From NCBI GenBank assembly GCA_903862155.1, contig CAIOXF010000152.1, positions 1 to 10,790 of the forward strand: a stretch of DNA of 10,790 nucleotides, written 5' to 3'. The notes under the pieces are model-generated. The model worked only from the letters and a program-made list of their open reading frames with translations. It ran no database searches and was not told where the DNA came from. Below are positions 1 to 5,294 of this stretch, piece after piece; within the stretch, counting starts at the first letter, position 1; each line of letters begins with the position of its first letter. Origin of the DNA: an uncultured cyanobacterium. GTDB lineage: Bacteria > Cyanobacteriota > Cyanobacteriia > PCC-6307 > Cyanobiaceae. A program made the position numbers and the translations under genes.

Positions 1-707
1 GTGCGGTTGAACGCCTCCACCACCAGATCCACCCGCTTGTAGGGCACCAGGCGGCACAAGCTCACGTAGGCATCGCCGCGGGGCTGGTTCCAGCGGAATC
101 GATCCACCTCAACGGGCGGATGGATCACCGCTGCCGTCCGACGCCAGCAGCGCCAGATGCGCGAGGCCGTGAAGCGCGAATTGGCCACCAGCACGTCCAC
201 CCGAGTGCTGCTGAGCTGGTCCCACTGGCGCAGCCGGTGGAGCTGCCAGCGGATCAGGGGACCAACGGGGGACCGCGCCAGGGCAGAGCTGGCCAGGTAA
301 GCGTGCATCTGGTCCCAGGCGTAACGCACGGGGGTGTGCACGTAGCTCACGTGCAGCTGATCGGGCCCGGTGATCACCCCTTTGGCCACCAGGTGGTTGC
401 TGCTGAGCACCAGGGGATAGGCGCCCACATCGAGCTGTTCGATCGCCAGGGGCAGCAGGGGCAGGTACTGCTGCACATGGCTCACCCCCCAGGGCAACCG
501 CTGGATGAAGGAGGTGCGGATGGAGCGTCCCTCCAGCCAGCTGCCCGGGCGATGGCTTTCCCCATCCACCAGGGAGAAGAGGTCGGCCTGGATCGACCGC
601 TCGCCGCAGAGCCGATCGAGCTGGTGCACCACCAGCTCCGCCCCACCAGTGGAACGGGGCGTGAACCACTCGTGCACGAGGGCGAGGCGCTGGGGAAGCG
701 GTGCCAT
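1..707 (-). CDS. Glycosyltransferase, GT4-type, C-terminus cut by window edge
   Basis: Likely transfers an activated sugar during cell-envelope or exopolysaccharide synthesis; substrate and sugar cannot be told. Reading leftward from ATG at 707, about 235 residues are present before the edge. The start reads LALVHEWFTPRSTGGAE, the usual opening of group-1 glycosyltransferases (VHDW...GGAE). Around residues 110-145 is SSNHLVAKGVITGPDQLHV followed by SYVHTPVRYAWD, a conserved block of this subfamily. The hinge into the C-terminal nucleotide-sugar domain begins near VANSRFTASRIW and the last visible part is CRLVPYKRVDLVVEAFNR, matching the family motif GRLVPYKRVDLAVEAFN. The EX7E donor-site region lies outside the window. 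An in-frame TGA sits 11 codons before the ATG, so the start is ATG 707 or a GTG three codons earlier. Family is sure; product is not. Confidence 0.9.
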   Translation of the reverse strand, partial: MAPLPQRLALVHEWFTPRSTGGAELVVHQLDRLCGERSIQADLFSLVDGESHRPGSWLEGRSIRTSFIQRLPWGVSHVQQYLPLLPLAIEQLDVGAYPLVLSSNHLVAKGVITGPDQLHVSYVHTPVRYAWDQMHAYLASSALARSPVGPLIRWQLHRLRQWDQLSSTRVDVLVANSRFTASRIWRCWRRTAAVIHPPVEVDRFRWNQPRGDAYVSLCRLVPYKRVDLVVEAFNR

Positions 708-806
708 GGCCCGCACCGTAGAGGCGCCGCGCGTAAATCAAGAAAACTCTCAGCACGTTGCCGGCCTGGGCCACCGCCCCGATGCTGCGGGCACCCACTG
801 GGAGCC

Positions 807-1049
807 ATGGCGATCCGCGAACTTCTGGAAGAAGCGCTGCTGGAGCCAGAGATTGGCCACACCCCACGCTTCCGCTGGCATGCAACGCCGGTGGGAATCG
901 CGGCGCTCTGGAATGCCGGCCAGGCTCCGCCTGCCCCCCCTTACGACGACGCCCTCAAGGAGGGATTGCAGGTGGGCCTGGATCTCAGCCGCGAGGAGCG
1001 GGAGTTTCATCAGCTGAGCTCGGGGCTGGTGCTGCTGTTCCACTCCTGA
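807..1049 (+). CDS. Small hypothetical protein, 80 aa
   Basis: I do not recognise a domain. The 80-residue protein begins MAIRELLEEALLEPEIGHT and ends SSGLVLLFHS, with an acidic helical N-terminus and a Pro-rich middle (APPAPPYDD). ATG 807 is preceded closely by GGAG (801-804), only two bases away, so the ribosome site is tight. Divergent from the glycosyltransferase gene and convergent with the YciI-like gene, whose 3' end it overlaps by 65 bases. Codon use is GC-rich like the flanks, and the sequence reads as a real soluble protein rather than a shadow frame. The same frame is open far upstream (to about 120), but that part is antisense to the glycosyltransferase. Confidence 0.6.
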   Translation: MAIRELLEEALLEPEIGHTPRFRWHATPVGIAALWNAGQAPPAPPYDDALKEGLQVGLDLSREEREFHQLSSGLVLLFHS

Positions 1050-1329
1050 ACACCAGCCGCCATTCGTGCAGGGTCCAGCGCACACAGCCATGCTGGATCA
1101 GGGGATCACCCTGTACGAGTGCCTCGGCGTCCTGCATGGAAGCGGCTTGAAAGAGCAGCATGCCGCCGGCACCATGGCCGTTCTGCCCCTTGCGATCGCC
1201 CCAGTAGCCACTGGAGGGCTGGTGTCCACAGGCCTCAAGCGTGCGCAGCCAGGCGAGATGCTGCGGCACCACCGCATCGAAGCGGGCCTGATCCACGATT
1301 CCCTCCTCAAGCTTCACGAACCAGGGCAA
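985..1329 (-). CDS. YciI-like protein (YCII domain)
   Basis: A 114-residue protein with the size and layout of the YciI/YCII fold (dimeric ferredoxin-like alpha/beta). The start is a TTG at 1329 giving PWFVKLEEGIVDQARFDAV, with a GAAGAG purine stretch about eight bases upstream. Visible family features are the early His in VVPQHLAWLRTLEACG, a Gly-rich turn (GYWGDRKGQNGHGAGG), the strand GMLLFQAASMQDAEALVQ, and the GDPLIQHG segment carrying the conserved Asp. The last 20 residues (GTAAPAPSSADETPAPRG) look disordered and run into the convergent 80-residue gene. Biochemical role of most YciI proteins is unknown; no catalytic claim is made here. Confidence 0.75.
   Translation of the reverse strand: MPWFVKLEEGIVDQARFDAVVPQHLAWLRTLEACGHQPSSGYWGDRKGQNGHGAGGMLLFQAASMQDAEALVQGDPLIQHGCVRWTLHEWRLVFRSGTAAPAPSSADETPAPRG
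1192..1199. repeat. HIP1 octamer GCGATCGC
   Basis: Exact GCGATCGC, the highly iterated palindrome of many cyanobacterial genomes, lying inside the YciI-like gene. The only other exact copy I see is at 9256-9263. It supports a cyanobacterial chromosome for the flank. Confidence 0.8.
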
Positions 1330-1369
1330 CGGGTGTTCTCTTCAGCAGCAGGGCCATCCTGACCTGGGC

Positions 1370-1588
1370 TCACGGGGAACCCGTGATCTCCTTGCGCAGC
1401 GCCAGGCCATCGGTATAGCCGCTGAAGCCCTGAGCGAAGCTGCGGCACGCGAACGCGCCACGCCAGGACTCGGGACGCTCGGCCAGCCGCGCCTCCACAT
1501 ACAGGCGGCGATCGGAGGGGTGCCTCTGGGTATGGGTGCAGAACGCCCCACTCCAGGTAGCCCCACTCCTCAGCGGGTACAACGGCAC
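1370..1588 (-). CDS. Hypothetical protein, 72 aa
   Basis: No family recognised. From a GTG at 1588 it reads VPLYPLRSGATWSGAFCTHT and continues with a conserved-looking core (DRRLYVEARLAERPESWRG, then FACRSFAQGFSGYTDGLAL). Amino-acid make-up and the run of charged and aromatic residues look like a real protein, whereas the alternative frame over the same bases (1314-1640) is Pro/Arg-rich. An in-frame TGA at 1607-1609 precedes the GTG by seven codons. Beyond that TGA the same frame stays open to 1756 without a start, ending in ELLCWAHSTGELA, so an older longer gene cut by a stop is possible. It lies 40 bases upstream of the YciI-like gene on the same strand and could share its transcript. Confidence 0.5.
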   Translation of the reverse strand: MPLYPLRSGATWSGAFCTHTQRHPSDRRLYVEARLAERPESWRGAFACRSFAQGFSGYTDGLALRKEITGSP

Positions 1589-1922
1589 TGGGAGCGAGCA
1601 CAGGACTCATGCGAGTTCGCCGGTGCTGTGTGCCCAACACAGCAACTCAGGGGATGTTTCAGCAATGGATGCCCTGCGAACAGGCCCCGGACTGCTCAGC
1701 AGGCAATCCCTGAAATCCGCCCACCCATCCTTAGTCGAAAGCGGGGGCCTATCGCCCTAGCAAAGAAACATTGCAGGCGTAACGGTCGCTACGGACAGGC
1801 GCCTACGTGGAGCAGGAGGGTCCTCCACAGCAAACGGCACGGACCCCTTCACGGTTCGCTGACCAAGACAAGCAACAGCGTCGTCATAAGAACCACGACC
1901 CATACCAAGCTCCAACATCAAA
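1589..1922. other. Stretch without a convincing gene
   Basis: GC falls from here into the accessory stretch. The only items are a start-less open frame on the minus strand (1607-1756, in frame with the 72-residue gene) and an overlapping plus frame (open to 1760) with no good start. No RNA gene, terminator or repeat is evident. Confidence 0.4.
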
Positions 1923-2168
1923 ATGCTCACCGTTTACACGAACACGCGATTACTCGCATTCAGAGACCACTTGGCGCCATATCGGGGCACCTGGGTGGTC
2001 TACTCATCAAAACCAGATAAAAGGTTTATTGCATGCCACGAGATTGAAGACGAACTAAAGACTCCAAGACTTCTAGAACAAATCACATTAAATACCCTTG
2101 AAGATGTGAGGGAGTTTGCCGCTCACCTCAACCTGCATGGATGGCGCACAAGTCACACTGTGCTGTAG
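1923..2168 (+). CDS. Hypothetical protein, 81 aa
   Basis: No family recognised. It opens MLTVYTNTRLLAFRDHLAPY and continues RGTWVVYSSKPDKRFIACHE, then a charged helical half (IEDELKTPRLLEQITL, NTLEDVREFAAHLNLHGW). The balanced mix of hydrophobic, acidic and aromatic residues is protein-like and unlike the Arg/Ser/His-rich frames that cover the same bases. There is no Shine-Dalgarno before ATG 1923 (the upstream bases are caacatcaaa). Base use is more AT-rich than in the flanking genes, in keeping with acquired sequence. The end overlaps the next candidate by 28 bases. Confidence 0.5.
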   Translation: MLTVYTNTRLLAFRDHLAPYRGTWVVYSSKPDKRFIACHEIEDELKTPRLLEQITLNTLEDVREFAAHLNLHGWRTSHTVL

Positions 2169-2386
2169 TGACAGGAACCCAAAGCGACGAACGGAGTCAA
2201 ACAACCAGCGCCGCTCGCGGCGCGATGGAATCTCCGACCACCCTTTCCTCCGCGAACGGAAGCAACTGCGAACTGCTTATCGAACAGCAGCAGTGCGTTC
2301 CACCCTCAAGCGAACACAAGAGACTCGCAGAAATCCTATTCATCAAAAAGAAGTTGAGAGCGGTGACCTACAGAAACGACGCCTAG
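2141..2386 (+). CDS. Hypothetical protein, 81 aa, weak
   Basis: No family recognised. The second half (CELLIEQQQCVPPSSEHKRL then AEILFIKKKLRAVTYRNDA) looks like translated protein, with a basic C-terminus; the first 28 residues are Ser/Thr-rich and less convincing, and an internal ATG at 2225 is an alternative start. No clear ribosome site. It overlaps the 3' end of the preceding gene by 28 bases in another frame. A longer plus frame over the same DNA (2116-2670) is Arg/Gln-rich and runs antisense to the HTH pseudogene, so I prefer this one, with low confidence. Confidence 0.35.
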   Translation: MAHKSHCAVVTGTQSDERSQTTSAARGAMESPTTLSSANGSNCELLIEQQQCVPPSSEHKRLAEILFIKKKLRAVTYRNDA

Positions 2387-2397
2387 GCCACAATGTT

Positions 2398-2601
2398 TTA
2401 GCGAGACTTGGGCGGCAGATCCAGGGAGCGTGCGGATGCCGCCTTCTGGTGGGTTCGTGCCAGGCGAGTGATGGTGGTCGCCGCCACTCCCACCTGAACC
2501 GCCAGCGAGTTCATCGTGATGGGCTTATCGCCCGCCTCAGCACAACGCAGGTTGGCCTAGTCGATTGCCCTCGCAAGGGCGAGACGCACTTCCCTTGCCA
2601 T
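2398..2601 (-). pseudogene. Helix-turn-helix protein gene interrupted by one amber codon
   Basis: Read leftward from ATG 2601, the frame gives MAREVRLALARAID, then TAG (2557-2559), then continues without another stop as ANLRCAEAGDKPITMNSLAV, QVGVAATTITRLARTHQK and a basic tail ending LPPKSR, stop at 2398. Residues around 34-52 (MNSLAVQVGVAATTITRLA) have the layout of a helix-turn-helix: an Ala before the Gly-Val turn, then a Thr-rich recognition helix. Codon choice on both sides of the TAG is the same and GC-rich, and GAG or CAG is one base away, so a single substitution is the simplest reading. Intact length would be 67 residues, small for a regulator but seen for accessory proteins of mobile elements. 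A shorter product from the internal ATG would lose the first helix. Identity is not known. Confidence 0.55.
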
Positions 2602-2672
2602 CAAGAACAGCACGCCTCAAGCGCCATGGCAGAGAAGCGGTGCCCCATGGGAGAGGATCCCACTCCCTGATT

Positions 2673-2870
2673 CTAAGCGCATGCAAGCGCCACCTGCAAG
2701 GCGCAGAATCCAAGGACGGCAGCAAGTGCCAGCAGCGAGGGGAGGGAAAGCACAAAGGCACCCCAGAGGGACACTCCATTTCTAAAGGAATCCTTAAGCC
2801 GGTGCCGGGATGGAGCACATCTCGGCACCATTCGGGTCATTTCGCAACCTATCCATGGCACCAGTGACAC
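2673..2870 (-). CDS. Small membrane protein with C-terminal transmembrane segment, 65 aa
   Basis: From GTG 2870 the protein starts VSLVPWIGCEMTRMVPRC, then a basic linker (PSRHRLKDSFRNG), then about 29 hydrophobic residues (VSLWGAFVLSLPSLL followed by ALAAVLGFCALQVALACA) to the stop. An AGGAG at 2880-2884 lies nine bases before the GTG, a good ribosome site. The arrangement of a soluble basic N-terminus and a hydrophobic C-terminus suggests a tail-anchored or single-pass inner-membrane protein; it might also be a small hydrophobic toxin, but nothing specific shows that. It lies upstream of the broken HTH gene on the same strand, 71 bases apart. No family recognised. Confidence 0.45.
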   Translation of the reverse strand: MSLVPWIGCEMTRMVPRCAPSRHRLKDSFRNGVSLWGAFVLSLPSLLALAAVLGFCALQVALACA

Positions 2871-3018
2871 ATTCGCCAGCTCCTATAACTATGCCCAATG
2901 CATTGAGGGCAAGCGGTGCATCGAAGCCCGCCCCTCCTTCCATTCCATGAGATCCATCAGAGGTCTCAACAATGCACGCCTTGATCCCTGCGGGCGTGGG
3001 CGACATCCCTTGCCCCAT
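2794..3018 (-). CDS. Hypothetical protein, 74 aa, weak
   Basis: ATG 3018 is preceded by GGAGGG (3028-3033) nine bases away, one of the better ribosome sites in the accessory region. The protein is Gly/Ala/Met-rich (MGQGMSPTPAGIKACIVETS, then GGAGFDAPLALNALGIVIGAG) and ends CSIPAPA. It overlaps the next minus-strand gene by 77 bases in another frame and is antisense to the plus-strand open frame at 2947-3114, so at most one of the two overlapping readings is likely to be used. No family recognised. Confidence 0.3.
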   Translation of the reverse strand: MGQGMSPTPAGIKACIVETSDGSHGMEGGAGFDAPLALNALGIVIGAGECVTGAMDRLRNDPNGAEMCSIPAPA

Positions 3019-3114
3019 TTCAATCAACCCTCCACCCTTGCTTCCATCGTCGAAGACGCCATTGAGGTCGACGACGAAGACCTAGTGGAAGAGGGTGCGA
3101 TCACCGAAGACTGA
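2947..3114 (+). CDS. Open frame with acidic tail, possible gene remnant, weak
   Basis: The 55-residue frame from ATG 2947 begins MRSIRGLNNARLDPCGRGRH and ends with a strongly acidic tail (ASIVEDAIEVDDEDL, then VEEGAITED). The same frame is open back to 2675 without a usual start codon and still looks protein-like there (TFASSYNYAQCIEGKRCIE), so this may be the 3' part of a gene that lost its start. No ribosome site before ATG 2947. Its stop overlaps the next start as TGATG (3112-3116). It conflicts with the minus-strand reading 2794-3018. Confidence 0.28.
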   Translation: MRSIRGLNNARLDPCGRGRHPLPHFNQPSTLASIVEDAIEVDDEDLVEEGAITED

Positions 3115-3245
3115 TGACGCCACGACCGTCTTGTGCCCTGGAGAACCTGGTCAAGCCCCTCCCTCCGACGCGACCAGATCCCCTCCCCCACCTGGCAAAA
3201 CTCAGTCCAGATCAACTGCTACAGGAGCGCCTTCTCAAAACCTGA
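3114..3245 (+). CDS. Short open frame coupled to the preceding one, weak
   Basis: A 43-residue frame starting at the TGATG overlap with the acidic-tail frame: MTPRPSCALENLVKPLPPTR, then a helical end (HLAKLSPDQLLQERLLKT). Stop-start overlap is typical of translational coupling. After the TGA at 3243 the frame stays open to 3386 (including VGAAIKSLQHQAQTSENAQ), so a read-through or broken longer gene cannot be excluded. No family recognised and no independent support. Confidence 0.28.
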   Translation: MTPRPSCALENLVKPLPPTRPDPLPHLAKLSPDQLLQERLLKT

Positions 3246-3454
3246 ACTGCGCTCGGGAGTTCGTGCCCCTTGGGAGTGGGTGCAGCGATCAAGTCGCTCC
3301 AGCATCAGGCACAAACAAGTGAGAACGCACAGGAGCACATCTGCACATACCTGGTCGCAGACAAGATTGACGGTTCTGCGGCATAAGTGCAGCAGAATGG
3401 AGCATGAATTTGGCCTGGCGAAGAAATACAGTCATTTGACACCACGCAGTCCAC

Positions 3455-3631
3455 GTGACAGCACCAGACATTCAGGGTCGCTATCGACTTTTCCCCCACC
3501 AGCTTCCCAAGCGGCTGGACCTAGAACTCTCAGCAGAAGCAGTCGAGTGGTTGCAGAAAAAGGCAGACACGACTGGGCGCTCAATCTCCGAAGTAGCAAC
3601 AGACACCCTTTCTCGATTCTGCTGCAGATAG
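3455..3631 (+). CDS. Ribbon-helix-helix (CopG/Arc-like) small DNA-binding protein, 58 aa
   Basis: Probable DNA-binding dimer of the ribbon-helix-helix type. From GTG 3455 it reads VTAPDIQGRYRLFPHQLPK, then the beta strand RLDLELS, helix A AEAVEWLQKKADTTGRS, and helix B ISEVATDTLSRF, ending CCR. The alternating hydrophobic/charged strand, the Gly-Arg-Ser turn and the length fit the family. An in-frame TGA lies five codons upstream of the GTG, so little extension is possible. No clear Shine-Dalgarno is seen. It differs from the two RHH genes downstream, which resemble each other more. No toxin gene adjoins it, so a regulator or orphan antitoxin are both open. Confidence 0.6.
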   Translation: MTAPDIQGRYRLFPHQLPKRLDLELSAEAVEWLQKKADTTGRSISEVATDTLSRFCCR

Positions 3632-3671
3632 ACAGCAGCACGGGACTACTTCTTTATTAAGAGACTTTGCG

Positions 3672-3689
3672 AGCGCAGGGCGCAGCGCT
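3672..3689. repeat. Inverted repeat AGCGC...GCGCT
   Basis: AGCGC (3672-3676) and GCGCT (3685-3689) are separated by eight bases, between two RHH genes. It could be a weak stem downstream of the first or a protein-binding site upstream of the second; there is no T-run. Confidence 0.25.
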
Positions 3690-3770
3690 TACTTTCATGA
3701 AGCAGTCCGCAAGCCCAGGGTAAATATGCTGAACTATGCGAGTTGTTTCATTTGAATGCAACTGGAGCAA

Positions 3771-3953
3771 ATGGCCGGATCGCAATCGACTGCATTAGCA
3801 ACAGCAGCATTCCGCAAACCCAAGCGCATTTCAATTACAGTGCCAGAGTCGGTTTACGATGAACTCATCAATAGGAGCATGGATGAGGGGCGTTCACTGA
3901 GCAACCTTGCCGCCAACATGATCGAACGGCATATCAGAGAAGGGGGAAGGTAA
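3771..3953 (+). CDS. Ribbon-helix-helix (CopG-like) small DNA-binding protein, 60 aa
   Basis: Likely a dimeric DNA-binding protein. Strand RISITVPE, helix A SVYDELINRSMDEGRS, helix B LSNLAANMIERHIREG give a textbook ribbon-helix-helix. The GRSLSNLAA turn/helix is shared with the RHH gene at 5295. I chose ATG 3771 over ATG 3756: it follows GGAG at 3764-3767 and gives an N-terminal arm of 18 residues before RISIT, close to the 20 in the 5295 gene; the 3756 start has no ribosome site. The bases GGAGCAAATG at this start recur exactly at 5511-5520 before the AraC gene. An AT-rich TAAATAT at 3721-3727 could be a -10 element. Followed by two hairpins. Targets unknown. Confidence 0.8.
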   Translation: MAGSQSTALATAAFRKPKRISITVPESVYDELINRSMDEGRSLSNLAANMIERHIREGGR

Positions 3954-3971
3954 GTCGTCCGTTAATAGACA

Positions 3972-4012
3972 GGGTGCCGCCCAAGCGGCACCCTCCTATC
4001 CATACAGATAGG
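3972..4012 (+). terminator. Two consecutive hairpins after the RHH gene
   Basis: GGGTGCCGC (3972-3980), loop CCAA, GCGGCACCC (3985-3993) is a perfect nine-pair stem. It is followed at once by CCTATC (3995-4000), six-base loop, GATAGG (4007-4012). The first stem lies 19 bases after the RHH stop. There is no proper T-run on the plus strand, so termination strength is uncertain. Confidence 0.55.
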
Positions 4013-4026
4013 GCGAAAAAGCTCTA

Positions 4027-4233
4027 CTACCAGCTCTCAGGTACCCGCAGCACTTTTGAAACCCTGGCGGACTTCTCACGCCCCATTGCAGGACTGATCC
4101 AAAGTTGATTACAGGTCTCCTTGCCGAGACTGTCAGCATGGGTTGAGGCGATCGGATTCTTCGTTCCGCTACTCCTTCCATCAGGTGGACGTGGCAGCCC
4201 TGGGCCGGCTCTGTTTTCGACGTGGGACGTGGC
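4027..4233 (-). pseudogene. Gene tail without start, ending in two tandem amber codons
   Basis: The minus frame from 4233 to 4027 is open for 68 codons and reads like protein (SSGTKNPIASTHADSLGKET, CNQLWISPAMGREKSARVSK), ending VLRVPESW then TAG TAG. Upstream it is closed by TGA at 4234-4236 and there is no usual start codon except ATG 4086, which would give only 19 residues (MGREKSARVSKVLRVPESW). The basic SKVLRVPESW string resembles the strand motif that opens some short cyanobacterial proteins, which usually continue well past the Trp; here two stops follow. I read it as a truncated or decayed gene, function unknown. Confidence 0.35.
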
Positions 4234-4512
4234 TCAGTGTTCAGTGGCGCTTGCCACACGGTGCTGCCCGAGAAGATCCAGCACCTTGCCGCCCATCTGG
4301 GAACCATCAGGCCGTTCGCCGTTGCGGAGGTCGCGGAGCACGCCCTGCAAGTTCTGGGGTGCTTTGTGGTGCTCTCAGTGCTGATCTGGGCAAGCAAGAG
4401 CCAACCCCATCCCGTCAGACCACTGCAGCCAGACCCCCCTCACAACAGCGAGACGGTCATGGTCCACATCGCTGGTCTGGCGGTTGGCGTGGTTCTGATG
4501 CTGACCCGATAG
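4222..4512 (+). CDS. Putative small membrane protein, 96 aa
   Basis: From GTG 4222 the frame gives a polar start (VGRGSVFSGACHTVLPEK), an amphipathic stretch (IQHLAAHLGTIRPFAVAEVA), a hydrophobic segment (LQVLGCFVVLSVLIWA, about residues 53-68), a polar Pro-rich loop (SQPHPVRPLQPDPPHNSE) and a second hydrophobic segment at the C-terminus (VMVHIAGLAVGVVLML). Two membrane passes with both ends on one side is a reasonable model. No ribosome site stands out and the start could also be GTG 4237. No family recognised. Competing frames over the same bases are Arg/Pro/Ser-rich and look like shadows. Confidence 0.42.
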   Translation: MGRGSVFSGACHTVLPEKIQHLAAHLGTIRPFAVAEVAEHALQVLGCFVVLSVLIWASKSQPHPVRPLQPDPPHNSETVMVHIAGLAVGVVLMLTR

Positions 4513-4519
4513 GGGGAAT

Positions 4520-4861
4520 TCAGGCGGGGTTCGCAGTAGCGACCTTTAGCACTTCCCGACTGGTCCAATGCGGGCACTGCCTGGTGAGCGACGAGTCCTG
4601 AAGGACAACGGCACACCAGACCCTGCAAAACCCACAGGAATGCTGGGAACCCGAGTAATTAGCGCAGTTGGAGCACTTGTTAGACCATGCACCGAACACA
4701 GACCCCTCCCCCTTCTTCAGGATTTCTTCAAGTTTCAGGGAGCGGGGTCGGATTCTTGGGGTCGCCTCAATCTCTCTTCACTGAGCAAGGGGGCACAAGG
4801 TCAAGGCACCATGGGCGGCGACGGTCCCAGCAAGGGCAACACCCGCCACCACTTTCAACAC
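4520..4861 (-). pseudogene. Cys-rich, possibly exported protein interrupted by one TGA
   Basis: Read leftward from GTG 4861 (GAAGG lies six bases before it), the frame gives VLKVVAGVALAGTVAAHG, a signal-peptide-like start (Lys, hydrophobic core, small residues at a cleavage site), then ALTLCPLAQ, then TGA (4778-4780), and continues in the same frame for 85 codons. The second part has REIEATPRIRPRSLKLEEIL followed by a Cys cluster: NKCSNCANYSGSQHSCGFC, RVWCAVVLQDSSLTRQCPHW, end at 4520. CxxC, then CxxC seven residues later, then two single Cys, suggests a small metal- or disulphide-stabilised fold. CGA is one base from TGA. If the second part is used alone, a GTG near the middle (VFGAW) behind a GGGGAGGGG could start it. 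No family name can be given. Confidence 0.38.
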
Positions 4862-4913
4862 CCAGAACCTTCGGGGGCCATTGCTGCTATTCAAGTGCCT
4901 TGAGACTGGGTTC

Positions 4914-5188
4914 GTGACCACTGCTCCTGCATTGACTCGCTACCAACAGGGCAAAGGCATTGACCCGTCAGGAAGGGAACTGGCGGGTGAGCGACCTGCC
5001 AACTGGATCCGCCAGGCACCCTCAACGACCTGAAAGCACTGCGAAATGGTCGCGAAGGGCACCCAATAATGGGCCCTCAGGCAGCACCAGCAGAGAGTGC
5101 GCCATCAGAGAAGTCAGACAAACGCGGAAAGAGGGCAAAACGTAAAGAAGCAATAAGTAAGGGTTGGCCAAATGCGTCGAATTTATGA
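4914..5188 (+). pseudogene. Hypothetical gene broken by a one-base frameshift
   Basis: Two adjoining plus frames join into one plausible protein. The first, from GTG 4914, reads VTTAPALTRYQQGKGIDPSG then RELAGERPANWIRQA and stops at TGA 5031-5033. The second overlaps it, is shifted by one base near 5016-5020, and reads GTLNDLKALRNGREGHPIMG, then AESAPSEKSDKRGKRAKRKE and AISKGWPNASNL, stopping at 5188. The switch from sensible to Ser/Thr noise in the first frame comes exactly where the second becomes sensible, which suggests loss of one base. The restored protein would be about 90 residues with a Lys/Arg-rich C-terminus. ATG 5069 could still start a 39-residue basic peptide. No family recognised. 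Confidence 0.45.
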
Positions 5189-5261
5189 GCAAGCGAACCA
5201 CCAGGCAGCAATGCAGGCAAAAATCAGGCAACCAATGGTGAAAAGGTGCTGAAGTGCACTG

Positions 5262-5273
5262 GTGGGAACCCAC
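5262..5273. promoter_or_regulatory. Inverted repeat GTGGG-AA-CCCAC, candidate operator
   Basis: Two perfect five-base arms separated by AA, ending 21 bases before the ATG of the RHH gene at 5295. RHH proteins bind short inverted repeats and often repress their own promoter, so autoregulation is a reasonable guess. No matching copy was seen before the other two RHH genes. Confidence 0.35.
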
Positions 5274-5294
5274 TGAGATTCACGCGCAGCGACC

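Noticed and set aside
109..885. 258-codon minus-strand open frame
   Set aside because: Pro/Arg/Gly/Ala-rich shadow of the glycosyltransferase, which is encoded in another minus frame.
120..1049. 309-codon plus-strand open frame
   Set aside because: Its first two thirds are antisense to the glycosyltransferase and read as His/Gln/Gly-rich noise; only the last 80 codons (from 807) look like a gene.
1590..1760. Copy of the tRNA-Ser 3' end as an attachment-site repeat
   Set aside because: No run resembling GGGATTCGAACCC or the acceptor end was found on the left side of the island within this window.
2116..2670. 184-codon plus-strand open frame
   Set aside because: Arg/Gln/His-rich, no ribosome site, and antisense to the HTH pseudogene over 2398-2601.
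3133..3660. 175-codon plus-strand open frame
   Set aside because: Ser/Arg/Pro-rich, and it overlaps the RHH gene at 3455-3631 in another frame.
4568..4903. 111-codon plus-strand open frame
   Set aside because: No ribosome site and no recognisable pattern; the minus strand here gives a signal-peptide-like start and a regular Cys cluster. Not fully excluded.
5185..5238. 17-codon frame starting in an ATGA overlap with the frameshifted gene
   Set aside because: Too short and Gln/Arg-rich, with no ribosome site.
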